Counted from the stretch's first letter, positions 1-8,441 are shown. The stretch is 64,000 nucleotides of DNA from Streptomyces sp. cg36 (GCF_041080675.1 NZ_CP163520.1:2790001-2854000); one strand, 5' to 3'. A program made the numbers and translations. Notes: a model not told the origin generated them from the letters alone.

Positions 1-1
1 G

Positions 2-439
2 TCGGCGCATCCGGACGGCATGTGGAAGGCGTGCGCGGCCGGGCATCTGACGGCGAGCGCGCTGGTCGTCGACCCGGAGCGCGAGCGGGTGCTGCTGACG
101 CTGCACCGCAAGCTCAACATGTGGCTGCAGATGGGCGGCCACTGCGAGCCGCAGGACACCTCGCTGACGGCCGCCGCCCTGCGCGAGGCCACCGAGGAGT
201 CGGGTGTGGCGGGTCTCACCCTGCTGACGGGCGGCCCCGTCCGCCTGGACCGCCACCCCATCCCGGCCCCCTGCAACTGGCACCTGGACGTCCAGTACGC
301 GGCGCTCGCCCCGGCCGGCGCGGTCGAGGCGATCAGCGACGAGTCGCTGGACCTGCGCTGGTTCGGCTACGACGAGGTGGCGACGGTGGCCGACAAGTCG
401 GTCGTCCAGCTACTGGAGGCGACCCGGGCCCGGCTGTGA
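2..439 (+). CDS. Nudix hydrolase, 5' end cut by window edge
   Basis: The frame is open to the first base of the window, and the residues before the first ATG (position 20) read on smoothly as SAHPDG, so the true start probably lies upstream. The protein has a Nudix box beginning GGHCEPQD and ending REATEESGV, about 45 residues after the ATG at position 20. The usual first acidic residue of the box is D and there is one extra residue before RE, a variant seen in GGHxEP-type Nudix proteins. Members of this family hydrolyse nucleoside diphosphates linked to another moiety, using Mg2+ held by the box glutamates. The substrate cannot be read from the sequence. It converges on the AIM24 gene and shares a hairpin terminator with it. 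Confidence 0.85.
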   Translation, partial: SAHPDGMWKACAAGHLTASALVVDPERERVLLTLHRKLNMWLQMGGHCEPQDTSLTAAALREATEESGVAGLTLLTGGPVRLDRHPIPAPCNWHLDVQYAALAPAGAVEAISDESLDLRWFGYDEVATVADKSVVQLLEATRARL

Positions 440-458
440 GCCGCTGACGGCGGGCACG

Positions 459-494
459 GGTAAGGGGCGGTCGCCATGGCGACCGCCCCTTACC
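459..494. terminator. Bidirectional hairpin terminator
   Basis: A nearly perfect palindrome with 16-17 bp arms (GGTAAGGGGCGGTCGCC and its complement) around CATG lies between the Nudix stop and the convergent AIM24 stop. Both genes can use it. Confidence 0.85.
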
Positions 495-510
495 GCTGTG
501 CCGACGGGGG

Positions 511-1266
511 TCAGCTCCAGGCGTTGCCCTGGTTCTGGGCGTGGGCGCCCTGCTGGCCCACGCCGTACTGGGCGCGCAGGCCCTGCCCGATCACCGCGTT
601 CTGCGGGGGCAGCACCTCGCTGGGCTGGACGAGCGCGAAGCCCTGCCCGAGGAAGCTGAGCTCCCAGCCCTCGCCGGTGTTGCCGCGGCGCCGCCAGACG
701 CCCGTGGAGTGCGTCTGCGCCTGCATCTGCACCCGCAGCGAGGTGGACCAGGCCACGATCGCGTCCGCGTCGGCGTTGACGTACTTGTCCGGGGTGACCT
801 GGAGCATCAGCGGCTGCCCCGAGGTCATCAGGACGACCTTGCCGGTGCCGGTGATGTTGAGCTGGTACTTGCCGGTGCCGGAGACGCCGTACTGGCTGTC
901 CACCGCGAGGACCTCGTAGTGCAGCGAGGAGTCCATCGCGAGGACGTAACCGCCGTCGACGGTCAGCCCGTCCCGGTCCACGTCCACCACATGGACGTAC
1001 TGCGCCAGATTGGCGAGGTAGACGGTGCCCTGGCCGGAGACGCGCATCAGGTCCAGGCCCTCGCCGGTGTGCACGCGCGCGTTCTGCTGGCCGCGCGACT
1101 GGTACTCGCCGTCGAACTCCATCAGCCCCTGGTAGGCGACCATCGAGCCCTTGCGGGCGAGGATGTCGTCGTGGCCGGTGAGCACCACCCGCAGCAGCTG
1201 CGCGTTCTGCGCGCTGTAGCGCTCCTGCGACTGCTGTTCGGTGTAGCTGAAAAGCGGGCTCTGCAT
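511..1266 (-). CDS. AIM24 family protein
   Basis: This 251-aa protein has the AIM24 pattern: a repeated beta-rich core with ILARKGSMVAYQGLMEF near residue 35, then GLDLMRVSGQGTVYLAN and a C-terminal GWELSFLGQGFALVQPSE. The fold (TRAP-like/AIM24) is found in bacteria and in the yeast mitochondrial protein Aim24; its biochemical role is unknown. It is the last of three consecutive AIM24-domain genes on the minus strand, 17 bp after the preceding one, so the three are probably cotranscribed. No signal peptide or membrane segment is visible. The start is ATG. Confidence 0.85.
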   Translation of the reverse strand: MQSPLFSYTEQQSQERYSAQNAQLLRVVLTGHDDILARKGSMVAYQGLMEFDGEYQSRGQQNARVHTGEGLDLMRVSGQGTVYLANLAQYVHVVDVDRDGLTVDGGYVLAMDSSLHYEVLAVDSQYGVSGTGKYQLNITGTGKVVLMTSGQPLMLQVTPDKYVNADADAIVAWSTSLRVQMQAQTHSTGVWRRRGNTGEGWELSFLGQGFALVQPSEVLPPQNAVIGQGLRAQYGVGQQGAHAQNQGNAWS

Positions 1267-1283
1267 GGTGTGTTCGCTCCCCC

Positions 1284-1964
1284 TCAGCCCCGGGCCCGCA
1301 GGCGGTCGGTGCTGTCCTCACTCGGCTGTACGACGACGATGCCCTGGCCCGAGAAGGCCATCTGGTACGCCTCTCCGCTGCCCCGCCCGATCAGCGACGA
1401 CGCCTTGAAGCTGCGCTTGCCCTTCACCTTGAGGTTCGGGGACCAGGCGACGAGGGCGTCCGGGTCGACGTACGTCTCGTCCTCGCCGCTGCCGCAGTCG
1501 ACGACGACCGGGGTGCCGCGCGAGGTGAGCGCGACCCAGCCGGTGCCGGAGATCTTCACGTTGAACAGGCCCTGTCCGGCGAACTTGGCCAGTCCCTTGA
1601 CCCGCTCCACGCCCCACTGGAGGCTCGCGTCGAAGGCCAGCACATTGGTGCCGTTCACCGACAGGGCGTCGTTGTTGAGCTGGACGACGACCACATGGGC
1701 CCCGTAGTCGGCGAGGTAGAGCAGTCCGTCGCCGGTGCACTTCATCAGCGGGGCGCCCTCACCGGTGATCCAGTCGCGGGCGATCTGCCGTACGGCGGGC
1801 GGGTTCGGCTCGTACTGGACGAACCCCTCGTAGGCGACCATCGAGCCCACGCGCGCGAAGAGGTCCTGTCCGGTGGTCATGGCCACCTTCAGCATGGCGC
1901 TGCCGTGGTTCTCCATCCGGGCGGCGACGGGTGCGGGGGCGTAGCCCGCGAGTTGCTGGTTCAT
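1284..1964 (-). CDS. AIM24 family protein (second paralogue)
   Basis: This 226-aa AIM24 protein keeps the core pattern LFARVGSMVAYEGFVQY, MKCTGDGLLYLADYG and QMAFSGQGIVVVQPSE. It diverges clearly from the downstream copy (511-1266), so the duplication is old. It begins at ATG 13 bp after the stop of the TerD-AIM24 fusion, and both flanking gaps are under 20 bp, which supports one operon. The function of bacterial AIM24 proteins is unresolved; a complex of the three paralogues is possible but is inference. Confidence 0.85.
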   Translation of the reverse strand: MNQQLAGYAPAPVAARMENHGSAMLKVAMTTGQDLFARVGSMVAYEGFVQYEPNPPAVRQIARDWITGEGAPLMKCTGDGLLYLADYGAHVVVVQLNNDALSVNGTNVLAFDASLQWGVERVKGLAKFAGQGLFNVKISGTGWVALTSRGTPVVVDCGSGEDETYVDPDALVAWSPNLKVKGKRSFKASSLIGRGSGEAYQMAFSGQGIVVVQPSEDSTDRLRARG

Positions 1965-1977
1965 TGATCGGGCTCCC

Positions 1978-3696
1978 TCAGACCTCGTACGGCTGGACGA
2001 CGATGAAGTTCCCGGGCGCGCCGCGGAACTGCAGGTTGACGGATTCGCCGCTGTGGCCCGGATAGGCGTTGCGGCGGAGCCGGACCTGGCTGGAGACGAT
2101 CACCTGCGAGGCCGCCGACCAGGCCACGATGGCGTCGCTGTCGGCGAACGTGGTCGGGGTGACCGGCAGGACCACCGGGGTGCCGTGGGTCATCACCACG
2201 AGCGTGCCGGTGCCCTGGAACTGCATGGTGAACAGCGCACCGCCGGGGATCCCGTGGCCCTCGATGCGGCGGACCTCGTACTGAAGGGACTCGTCGAACG
2301 CCAGGACGTGCTCGGCGGAGACGCAGATGCCGTCGCCCTGGAGCTCGATGGGGTGCAGATAGGTGCTGTTCTCGGCGAGGAAGACCTGGCCCCGGCCGCT
2401 GCAGCGCATCAGCTGCATCTCCTGGCCGGTCGCGTTGCCGACGATGCGGCCCGCGAAACCGGCGCCCTTGTAGCCGAAGTCCACCTTGCCCTGGTACATC
2501 ACCATGCTGCCCTGGCGGGCCAGCACCGGGGAGCCGCCGACACCGAGGTCGACGCGGACCAGCTGCTTGTTCTGCGACGTCCAGCGCTGCCCGGTGGGCA
2601 CTTCCTTGTACTGCTGGATGGCCGCCGCGAGTCCACCGCCCTGCGGCATGCCCTGCGGCGGCATCCCGGGCTGCGCCCCGTAGGGCGCGGGCTGTCCGTA
2701 GGGGGCCGGCTGACCGTAGGGCGCGCTCTGGCCGTACGGGGCCGGGGCGCCCGGCGGCGGCAGCTGGCCCGGGTACTGGCCGGGAACGCCCGGGACCTGC
2801 CCGTACGAAGGCTGCTGCGGCTGTCCGTACGCGCCGGGCGGGGCCGGGGGCGGGATGGTGCCGGGCGGCATGCTGATGGGCGCGGCGATGGTCGGTGCCG
2901 CGTGGATCTGCGGGCTGGGCGCGGGCGGCGGGGGCGGCGTGGACCCGGGCGGCGGCGCGTAGTGCTGGGCCGCGGCCGGGGCGGGCGCCTGCGGGTGGGC
3001 GGGCGCCGGGGAGCCGAACTGCGGGGCGGGCTGGGGGGCCTGGGGCTGCTGCGGCGCGGCCGGGGCGCCGAACCGGGGCGCGTGCGCGCTCTGCGCCGGG
3101 GCGCCCTGGGCGGGCGGCGCGAAGCCGGGAGCCGCGCCCTGCGGCTGCTGCGGCGCCGCGGGCTCCTCCTCGGCGACCTCGCCGCCGAAGTTCTTCAGCA
3201 GCGCCTCCAGGCCGCCGTCGAAGCCCTGGCCGACGGCGGCGAAGCGCCACACGTCCTTCAGGTAGAAGTCGCCCAGCATCACCGCGCGTTCGGTGGAGAA
3301 CTCCGCGCCCGTGAACGCGTATCTCACCACCTCCTCACCACCGGCGACCACCCTGATGTACCCGGGCCCCACCTGCGACATCTGGCCCGCGCCGTCGATC
3401 GTCGCGGTGAACGACAGCTTGTGCACATGCGCCGGGACGCGATCCAGGGTGACCCGGAACGACTCGGTGTCACCGGCCTGGGGACCCAGGAGCTGGATGG
3501 ACTCCTCGGGCGACTTCGGCTGGTTGAAGAAGATGAAATACCGGTCGTCGGACAGCTGCTCATTCGCGTCCAGACCGAAGCAGCTGATGTCGAAGGTCAG
3601 TCCGGGGGCGCCGATCTGCACACCTACATACAGATCCGTCCCTGCTGTCAGGTCACTGATCCTGGCCTTGTGGCCGCGCTGGAATTCCCTGGCCAT
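1978..3696 (-). CDS. TerD-AIM24 fusion protein
   Basis: The 572-aa protein has three parts. Residues 1-180 are a TerD domain (LYVGVQIGAPGLTFDISCFGLDA, then SDDRYFIFFNQPKSPEES and FSTERAVMLGDFYLKDVWRF), a Ca2+-binding fold of tellurite-resistance and stress proteins. Residues 185-350 are a proline, alanine and glutamine-rich linker with repeated PYGQ motifs. The C-terminal part, about residues 355-572, is an AIM24 domain (VLARQGSMVMYQGKVDF). It is the first gene of the AIM24 operon, and the linker suggests a tethered, flexible arrangement. TerD proteins in Streptomyces are linked to stress and differentiation; what this fusion does is not known. The Ca2+-site residues are only partly recognisable by eye. 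Confidence 0.88.
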   Translation of the reverse strand: MAREFQRGHKARISDLTAGTDLYVGVQIGAPGLTFDISCFGLDANEQLSDDRYFIFFNQPKSPEESIQLLGPQAGDTESFRVTLDRVPAHVHKLSFTATIDGAGQMSQVGPGYIRVVAGGEEVVRYAFTGAEFSTERAVMLGDFYLKDVWRFAAVGQGFDGGLEALLKNFGGEVAEEEPAAPQQPQGAAPGFAPPAQGAPAQSAHAPRFGAPAAPQQPQAPQPAPQFGSPAPAHPQAPAPAAAQHYAPPPGSTPPPPPAPSPQIHAAPTIAAPISMPPGTIPPPAPPGAYGQPQQPSYGQVPGVPGQYPGQLPPPGAPAPYGQSAPYGQPAPYGQPAPYGAQPGMPPQGMPQGGGLAAAIQQYKEVPTGQRWTSQNKQLVRVDLGVGGSPVLARQGSMVMYQGKVDFGYKGAGFAGRIVGNATGQEMQLMRCSGRGQVFLAENSTYLHPIELQGDGICVSAEHVLAFDESLQYEVRRIEGHGIPGGALFTMQFQGTGTLVVMTHGTPVVLPVTPTTFADSDAIVAWSAASQVIVSSQVRLRRNAYPGHSGESVNLQFRGAPGNFIVVQPYEV

Positions 3697-3801
3697 GCGT
3701 AACGACCGTCCCCCATCCCGAGTGTGATTGGTCGCGCCAGGCTAACGGCTGCCTGCGACAATCGGCCAAGCCGGTACGCGTTCGGTACACAATCGGGGAG
3801 A

Positions 3802-4398
3802 TCACTCTCCGCGAGCGGCGGGCAGATGCGGCAGCCGGTCCGCGGCCACCACCCCTTCGAGGTATCCACGCGCGCGTTCCGTACGCGGATACGCTTCAAG
3901 CAGCCGCCAGAACCGCGACCCGTGCCCCGGCACCAGCAGGTGCGCCAGCTCGTGGACCAGCACGTAGTCCACGACGTACTCGGGCATCCCCTGCAGCCGG
4001 TGCGACAGGCGGATGCTGCCCTCGGCCGGGGTGCACGAGCCCCAGCGGGTGTTCTGGTTGGTCACCCAGCGGACCGACGCGGGACGCGCGCGCCCCTCGA
4101 AATACAGCTCGGACAGCCGCTCGGCGCGCTCGGCCAGCTCGGTGTCGCCCAGCATCCGCTTGTTCTCCTGGGCGGCCAGCTTGTCGAGCATCACGCTCAC
4201 CCAGCGCTGCTCCTCGGCCTCCGACATCCGCGCCGGGATCAGCACGATGGTGCGGTCGCCCTCCCGGTACGCCGACACCGTCCTGCTGCGCCGGGTGCTC
4301 CTGCGCACCTCGACCGCGCTCGTCGCATGACCGCGGGGCGGCGGACTTGTGGGACTGCGGGGCGGGCTTCCGGCACTCTGCAGTGGGTCGGCGGGCAC
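3802..4398 (-). CDS. YgjP-like (DUF45/M48-type) zinc metallopeptidase
   Basis: The 198-aa protein carries the zinc-binding motif HELAH followed by LLVPGHGSRFW, with the upstream NTRWGSCTPAEGSIRLSHRL segment that is diagnostic of the YgjP/DUF45 metallopeptidase family. The two histidines of HELAH and a downstream H or E would bind zinc, with the glutamate as catalytic base. The start is GTG; the first 40 residues are disordered (proline, serine and arginine-rich) and may be a mis-called extension. It diverges from the ThiF-like gene. In actinobacteria this peptidase often sits near the ABC1 kinase and whiB7; the reason is unknown. Confidence 0.85.
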   Translation of the reverse strand: MPADPLQSAGSPPRSPTSPPPRGHATSAVEVRRSTRRSRTVSAYREGDRTIVLIPARMSEAEEQRWVSVMLDKLAAQENKRMLGDTELAERAERLSELYFEGRARPASVRWVTNQNTRWGSCTPAEGSIRLSHRLQGMPEYVVDYVLVHELAHLLVPGHGSRFWRLLEAYPRTERARGYLEGVVAADRLPHLPAARGE

Positions 4399-4600
4399 GC
4401 CCCGACGTTACCCGCTGTCAGTGGGGGAAGTCCCGCCTCCGGGACGGTTCCCCCGTGATCCATTCGCGCCGCGCACCATTTGAATGACTAATACCCCACC
4501 CCTGTGGACAACTTTCCGCACCCGTCCGCCCGGCCGGGCATTCTGGCAACGGACCGACCGAACAGCACCAGAGCGGAAGAAAAGGACAACGGGGGCGGCA
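4399..4600. promoter_or_regulatory. Divergent intergenic region
   Basis: This 200-bp region separates the metallopeptidase (left) from the ThiF-like gene (right). It is locally AT-richer around 4480-4500 (TTTGAATGACTAATACC). It probably holds promoters for both genes, but no hexamer pair is convincing. Confidence 0.35.
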
Positions 4601-5761
4601 ATGCATCCAATGATGAAACCGGCACTGCGCCGGGCATGGCGGGACCGGCAGACCGTGCAATTCGGCGTGACCCCGGCGCGGGCGGTCGTGCTGTCACCGG
4701 TGGACACGGCGACCGGCAGTTTCCTCGGCCTCCTCGACGGCACCCGCGGCCTGCCGCTGCTGTACGAGGAGGCGCGCGCCTTCGATCTCTCGCCCGCCCA
4801 AGTGGACGCGCTGGTCGAGCGGTTGACCAGGGCGGGAGTCCTGGACGACCCCACCATCGCGGCCCGCCCGGGCCGACCGGCCGACGCGGCCCCGGCGCCC
4901 GGCACCCCGTACGGGCGGACCACGGCGTTCGACCGCACCCGGGCCGACCTCGCCTCCCTCTCCCTGGTCCACCCCGAGCCGGGCGGCGGCGCCCGGCGTC
5001 TCGCGGCCCGCCGCGCCCTGCGGGTGCAGGTGCGCGGCGCGGGCCGGGTGGGGGCGACCATCGCCGCGCTCCTGGCCGGGGCGGGTGTGGGGCGGGTCGA
5101 CGTCCTCGACGGCGGGACGGTGCAGCCGTGTGACGTGGCCCCCGGCGGGCTGTCCGACCAGTCCGTCGGTGAGCGCCGCGGCCCCGCGGCCCGGCAGCTG
5201 GTGCGCGCCTCGGCGCCCGAGCGCCCGCCCCGGGCCGCCGAGAGCGCGGACCCGGCCGGGCTGTCGCTGATCGTGGTGGCCCCGAGAGACGGCCTGGATG
5301 CCTACGCACCGGATGCGGCCCTCGCCCAGGAGTGGGTGGCGGCGGGCATCCCCCATCTGTACGCGGGAGTCCTGGAGACCACCGGCCTGGTGGGCCCGCT
5401 CGTCCTGCCCGGTGGCACGGGGTGCGCGGGCTGTCTCGCCCTCGACCGCGCCGCGCGCGACCCCGGCTGGCCCCGGATGCTCGCGCAGTGGCGCTCGGGC
5501 CGGCGCCAGGGGGCCGTGCCCTCCTGCGACCTCGCCCTCGCGACCGCCGTCGCCGGGCTGGCGGCCGGGCATGCGCTGACCTTCCTGGACGGCGACCTGC
5601 CCGCCGCCACCGGCGCCCGCTGGGAGGCGTCGCTGCCCCTGCTGGACTGGCGGTCGCGGCCCGTCGGGGCCCGCCTCGACTGTTCCTGCGGCGCGGCGGG
5701 GGACACTCAGGGGGAGGACGCCTCGGGGGGCGCGCGGACGCAGGACACAATGGCCCGGTAA
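4601..5761 (+). CDS. ThiF/E1-like protein, TOMM leader-binding type
   Basis: The start chosen is the ATG at 4601 (MHPMMKPALRR), giving 386 aa; an in-frame upstream GTG has no support. The N-terminal 100 residues resemble a winged-helix, peptide-clasp-like domain. The centre has a Rossmann loop (VQVRGAGRVGATIAALLAGAGVGRVDVLDGG) as in ThiF/MoeB adenylyltransferases. Cysteines at CAGC and CSC in the C-terminal half could bind zinc. Such proteins are often annotated as TOMM-precursor leader-binding proteins, yet no cyclodehydratase or obvious precursor lies next to it. The glycine loop is shorter than the classic GxGGxG, so ATP use is uncertain. It precedes the ABC1 kinase by 65 bp on the same strand, so the two are probably cotranscribed. 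Confidence 0.7.
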   Translation: MHPMMKPALRRAWRDRQTVQFGVTPARAVVLSPVDTATGSFLGLLDGTRGLPLLYEEARAFDLSPAQVDALVERLTRAGVLDDPTIAARPGRPADAAPAPGTPYGRTTAFDRTRADLASLSLVHPEPGGGARRLAARRALRVQVRGAGRVGATIAALLAGAGVGRVDVLDGGTVQPCDVAPGGLSDQSVGERRGPAARQLVRASAPERPPRAAESADPAGLSLIVVAPRDGLDAYAPDAALAQEWVAAGIPHLYAGVLETTGLVGPLVLPGGTGCAGCLALDRAARDPGWPRMLAQWRSGRRQGAVPSCDLALATAVAGLAAGHALTFLDGDLPAATGARWEASLPLLDWRSRPVGARLDCSCGAAGDTQGEDASGGARTQDTMAR

Positions 5762-5826
5762 CCGCTGTCGACGACGCACTGCCGCATGGCACCCGCGGCA
5801 CGGCCGGCTGGGAATTGGAGGGGCGT

Positions 5827-7296
5827 ATGTCTGATCTTCCCCGGAAGGCGGTCACCCGGACCGCCAAGTTGGCCGCGCTGCCACTTGGCTTCGCCGGACG
5901 TGCCACCTGGGGCCTGGGCAAGCGGATCGGAGGCAAGTCCGCCGAGCTGGTCGGACGCGAGTTGCAGCAGCGCACCGCCGAGCAGCTCTTCAAGGTCCTC
6001 GGCGAACTCAAGGGCGGGGCAATGAAGTTCGGGCAGGCCATGTCCGTCTTCGAGTCGGCGCTGCCCGAGGAAGTGGCCGGGCCCTACCGGGCCGCGCTCA
6101 CCAAGCTCCAGGAGGCGGCCCCGCCCATGCCGACCCGCACCGTGCACGCGGTGCTGGCCGAGCGGCTCGGGGAGCAGTGGCGGGAGCTGTTCCTGGAGTT
6201 CGAGGAGAAGCCCGCGGCAGCGGCCTCGATAGGGCAGGTGCACCGGGCGGTCTGGCACGACGGGCGCGAGGTCGCCGTCAAGGTGCAGTACCCGGGCGCC
6301 GGGGAGGCGCTGCTCTCCGACCTCACCCAGCTCAGCCGGTTCGCCCGGCTCCTCGGCCCGCTGATACCGGGCATGGACATCAAGCCGCTCATCTCCGAGC
6401 TCCGCGACCGGGTCTCGGAGGAGCTCGACTACGCACTGGAGGCGCAGGCCCAGCGGGAGCACGCGGCGGAGTTCGCGGACGATCCGGACGTGGTGGTGCC
6501 CGATGTGGTGCACCAGAGCGACCAGGTCCTGGTGACCGAGTGGATCGAGGGCACCCCGCTTTCCGAAGTGATCGCGGACGGCACCCCGGACCAGCGCGAC
6601 CGGGCCGGACAGCTGCTGGCGCGGTTCCTGTTCTCCGGCCCCGCCAGGACCGGGCTGCTCCACGCCGACCCGCATCCGGGCAACTTCCGGCTGCTGCCCC
6701 CGGAGAAGGAGGGCGGCCCCGCGCGCCTGGGCGTGCTCGACTTCGGCACGGTCGACCGGCTGCCGGGCGGTCTGCCCCGGACGATCGGCGACTCGCTGCG
6801 GATGACCCTCGAAGGCGAGGCGGAGGCGATCTACGCCCTGCTGTGCGAGGAGGGCTTCGTGAAGGAGTCCATAGCCCTCGACCCGGACGCGGTCCTCGAC
6901 TACCTCCTGCCCATCATCGAACCGGCGCGGGTCGAGGAGTTCACCTTCACCCGTGCCTGGATGCGCGGACAGGCGGCCCGGATCGCCGACCCCCGCTCCC
7001 CCGCGCACCAGCTGGGCAAGCAGCTCAACCTGCCGCCCTCCTACCTCCTGATCCACCGGGTGACGCTCTCCACCATCGGCGTGCTGTGTCAGCTGGACGC
7101 GACGGTACGTCTGCGGGACGAACTGGAGGAGTGGGTTCCGGGGTTTCTGCCTCCGGACGAGGCGGAGGCCGGGACGGAGACGGAGGCCGGGACTTCGCAG
7201 GGCCTGGCCGGGCCGGTGCTTCTGGCGCCGCTCGCCGACGGAGGGAGCGCGCGGGAAGCGGAGGCGGACGAGGAGGAGCAGCCCGCGGGGGCCTGA
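5827..7296 (+). CDS. ABC1/AarF/UbiB-family atypical kinase
   Basis: The 489-aa protein starts at ATG 5827 after the ribosome-binding site GGAGG. It has the ABC1 hallmarks: KxGQ (ELKGGAMKFGQAMSVFES), an alanine-rich loop (AAAASIGQVHRA) in place of the glycine-rich P-loop, EEKPAAA, VAVKVQYPG with the ATP-anchoring lysine, HADPHPGNF and LDFGTV. Family members bind ATP and act in lipid or isoprenoid-quinone metabolism (UbiB, COQ8). The acidic tail after residue 440 is low-complexity. The gene lies beside whiB7 in mycobacteria too, so the association is old. It converges on the small zinc-ribbon gene with 1 bp between the stops. Confidence 0.9.
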   Translation: MSDLPRKAVTRTAKLAALPLGFAGRATWGLGKRIGGKSAELVGRELQQRTAEQLFKVLGELKGGAMKFGQAMSVFESALPEEVAGPYRAALTKLQEAAPPMPTRTVHAVLAERLGEQWRELFLEFEEKPAAAASIGQVHRAVWHDGREVAVKVQYPGAGEALLSDLTQLSRFARLLGPLIPGMDIKPLISELRDRVSEELDYALEAQAQREHAAEFADDPDVVVPDVVHQSDQVLVTEWIEGTPLSEVIADGTPDQRDRAGQLLARFLFSGPARTGLLHADPHPGNFRLLPPEKEGGPARLGVLDFGTVDRLPGGLPRTIGDSLRMTLEGEAEAIYALLCEEGFVKESIALDPDAVLDYLLPIIEPARVEEFTFTRAWMRGQAARIADPRSPAHQLGKQLNLPPSYLLIHRVTLSTIGVLCQLDATVRLRDELEEWVPGFLPPDEAEAGTETEAGTSQGLAGPVLLAPLADGGSAREAEADEEEQPAGA

Positions 7297-7297
7297 G

Positions 7298-7483
7298 TCA
7301 CCACCAGACGGAGTCGAGTCTGCTCTCGATCGCCCTGATGTTGGCCCGCGCGCACGCGTCGCAGAAGTAGAGCCGGGTGCCGTTCTCCACGGAGTACGTC
7401 CAGGTCGGCGGAGTGCTCTCGGCGGGCGTGCCGCAGCGCGAGCACACAACGGTCTCGGCGTCCGGCTGAGTCGGGTCGTCCAT
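7298..7483 (-). CDS. Small zinc-ribbon protein
   Basis: This 61-aa protein begins MDDPTQPDAETVVC and has two CxxC pairs (CSRCG near residue 14 and CDAC near residue 43), a compact zinc ribbon. It ends SRLDSVWW. The start at 7483 is preferred over an upstream one at 7525 because the extra residues (CPTNQRPWRYRHE) overlap a probable promoter region. The function is unknown; it could bind nucleic acid or protein. Its stop is 1 bp from that of the convergent ABC1 kinase gene. Confidence 0.75.
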   Translation of the reverse strand: MDDPTQPDAETVVCSRCGTPAESTPPTWTYSVENGTRLYFCDACARANIRAIESRLDSVWW

Positions 7484-7529
7484 TTCGTGACGATACCGCC
7501 ACGGCCGCTGGTTCGTTGGGCACAACGCA

Positions 7530-7565
7530 CCGCGGGGGCCGGTCCGTTCGGACCGGCCCCCGCGG
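7530..7565. terminator. Strong hairpin terminator
   Basis: Two 17-nt arms (CCGCGGGGGCCGGTCCG and its exact complement) flank TT. The hairpin ends the wblC transcript, 40 bp after the stop of the small downstream gene on the minus strand. Confidence 0.8.
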
Positions 7566-7604
7566 GCTGTTCATCGGTGTTCGCGCTGCCCTGCCGTGCG
7601 GCTG

Positions 7605-7928
7605 TTACTGCATGACGGCCATGGCGAGGGCGCGGCGGGCACGCATCGAGACGCGCTCGGCGCGCCGCTGCATGCGCCGGGCGGCGAGCAGACGCAGGGC
7701 CTGCCGTTCGGCCTCGGCTTCCCGCAGGCGGTCGTGCATATGGGCACGGGCGAGGGCTTCTGGCATGAGTTGCATTTCGAGGGTCCTGTTCTGACGCGAG
7801 GTGTTCGCGCCGGCAGTGGAGAAGTCTGGGGTCGCGGAGCCCTTGGGCTCGCTGGCGGACGTCGTCATCGGGGCCTGCTTCTGGGGGTCGTTCGTGAGGG
7901 GGCGGTCGATGGTTCCCGGGCGGTTCAT
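7605..7928 (-). CDS. Small basic hypothetical protein cotranscribed with wblC
   Basis: The frame begins with an ATG overlapping the wblC stop as ATGA (7928), giving 107 aa; an internal ATG at 7868 (MTTSASEPKG) would give 87 aa. The C-terminal half is strongly helical and arginine-rich (AHMHDRLREAEAERQALRLLAARRMQRRA), suggesting a coiled coil or nucleic-acid contact. The ATGA overlap implies translational coupling to wblC, or at least one transcript. No family is recognised. Confidence is high for an expressed frame, lower for the exact start. Confidence 0.65.
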   Translation of the reverse strand: MNRPGTIDRPLTNDPQKQAPMTTSASEPKGSATPDFSTAGANTSRQNRTLEMQLMPEALARAHMHDRLREAEAERQALRLLAARRMQRRAERVSMRARRALAMAVMQ

Positions 7929-8293
7929 GCCGCGACCGGGTTCTTGCGCGGGCGGCCACGGGGCCGCTTGCGGGCCACGACCACGCCCTGGACGAAGAGC
8001 TCGCCACCCCAGACGCCCCAGGGCTCGCGCCGCTCCTTGGCCCCGGCGAGGCATGCCTCGACCAGCGGGCAGGTGCGGCAGAGGGACTTGGCGTACTCGA
8101 CGTCTGCCGGGGACTCGGCGAAGAAGACCTCCGGGTCGTACGAGCGGCAGGGGACGGGTACGCCGAGGTTCTCGATGGCGTCGTCGAGCGCGGTGAGCGC
8201 GGTGAGGGGAGTCAAGGCGGGGTCCTCCGTGAGACCGGGCGGGGGGATCGTCTGGGCGGGCGGTACGGACGGGGCGTGCGCTTCGAGTTGCAC
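7925..8293 (-). CDS. wblC: WhiB-family redox transcription factor WblC/WhiB7
   Basis: The 122-aa protein has the four WhiB cysteines binding a [4Fe-4S] cluster (CRSYDPEVFFAES, CRTC and the later C of CLAG), the tryptophan/glycine turn EPWGVWGGE, and a C-terminal AT-hook RPRGRPRKNP. The AT-hook is what distinguishes WhiB7/WblC from other Wbl proteins. WhiB7 binds the primary sigma factor and AT-rich DNA just upstream of the -35, and activates ribosome-protection, efflux and other antibiotic-resistance genes. The start is GTG 8293 after GAGGAAG. It lies downstream of uvrD2 and next to the ABC1 kinase, as in mycobacteria. The long leader upstream (8294 to about 8922) carries an upstream ORF and a terminator, indicating attenuation control. 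Confidence 0.96.
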   Translation of the reverse strand: MQLEAHAPSVPPAQTIPPPGLTEDPALTPLTALTALDDAIENLGVPVPCRSYDPEVFFAESPADVEYAKSLCRTCPLVEACLAGAKERREPWGVWGGELFVQGVVVARKRPRGRPRKNPVAA

Positions 8294-8396
8294 GGTGTTT
8301 TCTTCCTCGTCTTTGTTGTCGGTCCGGCCGGTCGGCCGGGTTTCGGCTGGTACCGAGACCCCTTCGCGCTGTCTTGCCCTGTTCGGGGCAAACAGA

Positions 8397-8431
8397 AGGG
8401 CCGCGGATCCCGGGTGGGGTTCCGCGGCCCT
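8397..8431 (-). terminator. Attenuator-type intrinsic terminator in wblC leader
   Basis: A perfect 11-bp stem (AGGGCCGCGGA / TCCGCGGCCCT) with a 13-nt loop is followed, in the wblC direction, by TTCTGTTTG. It sits about 100 nt before the wblC start and just after the upstream ORF, where an attenuator is expected. Intrinsic terminators and upstream ORFs controlling whiB7/wblC readthrough are established in actinobacteria. Confidence 0.8.
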
Positions 8432-8441
8432 GAAGGCGCCT

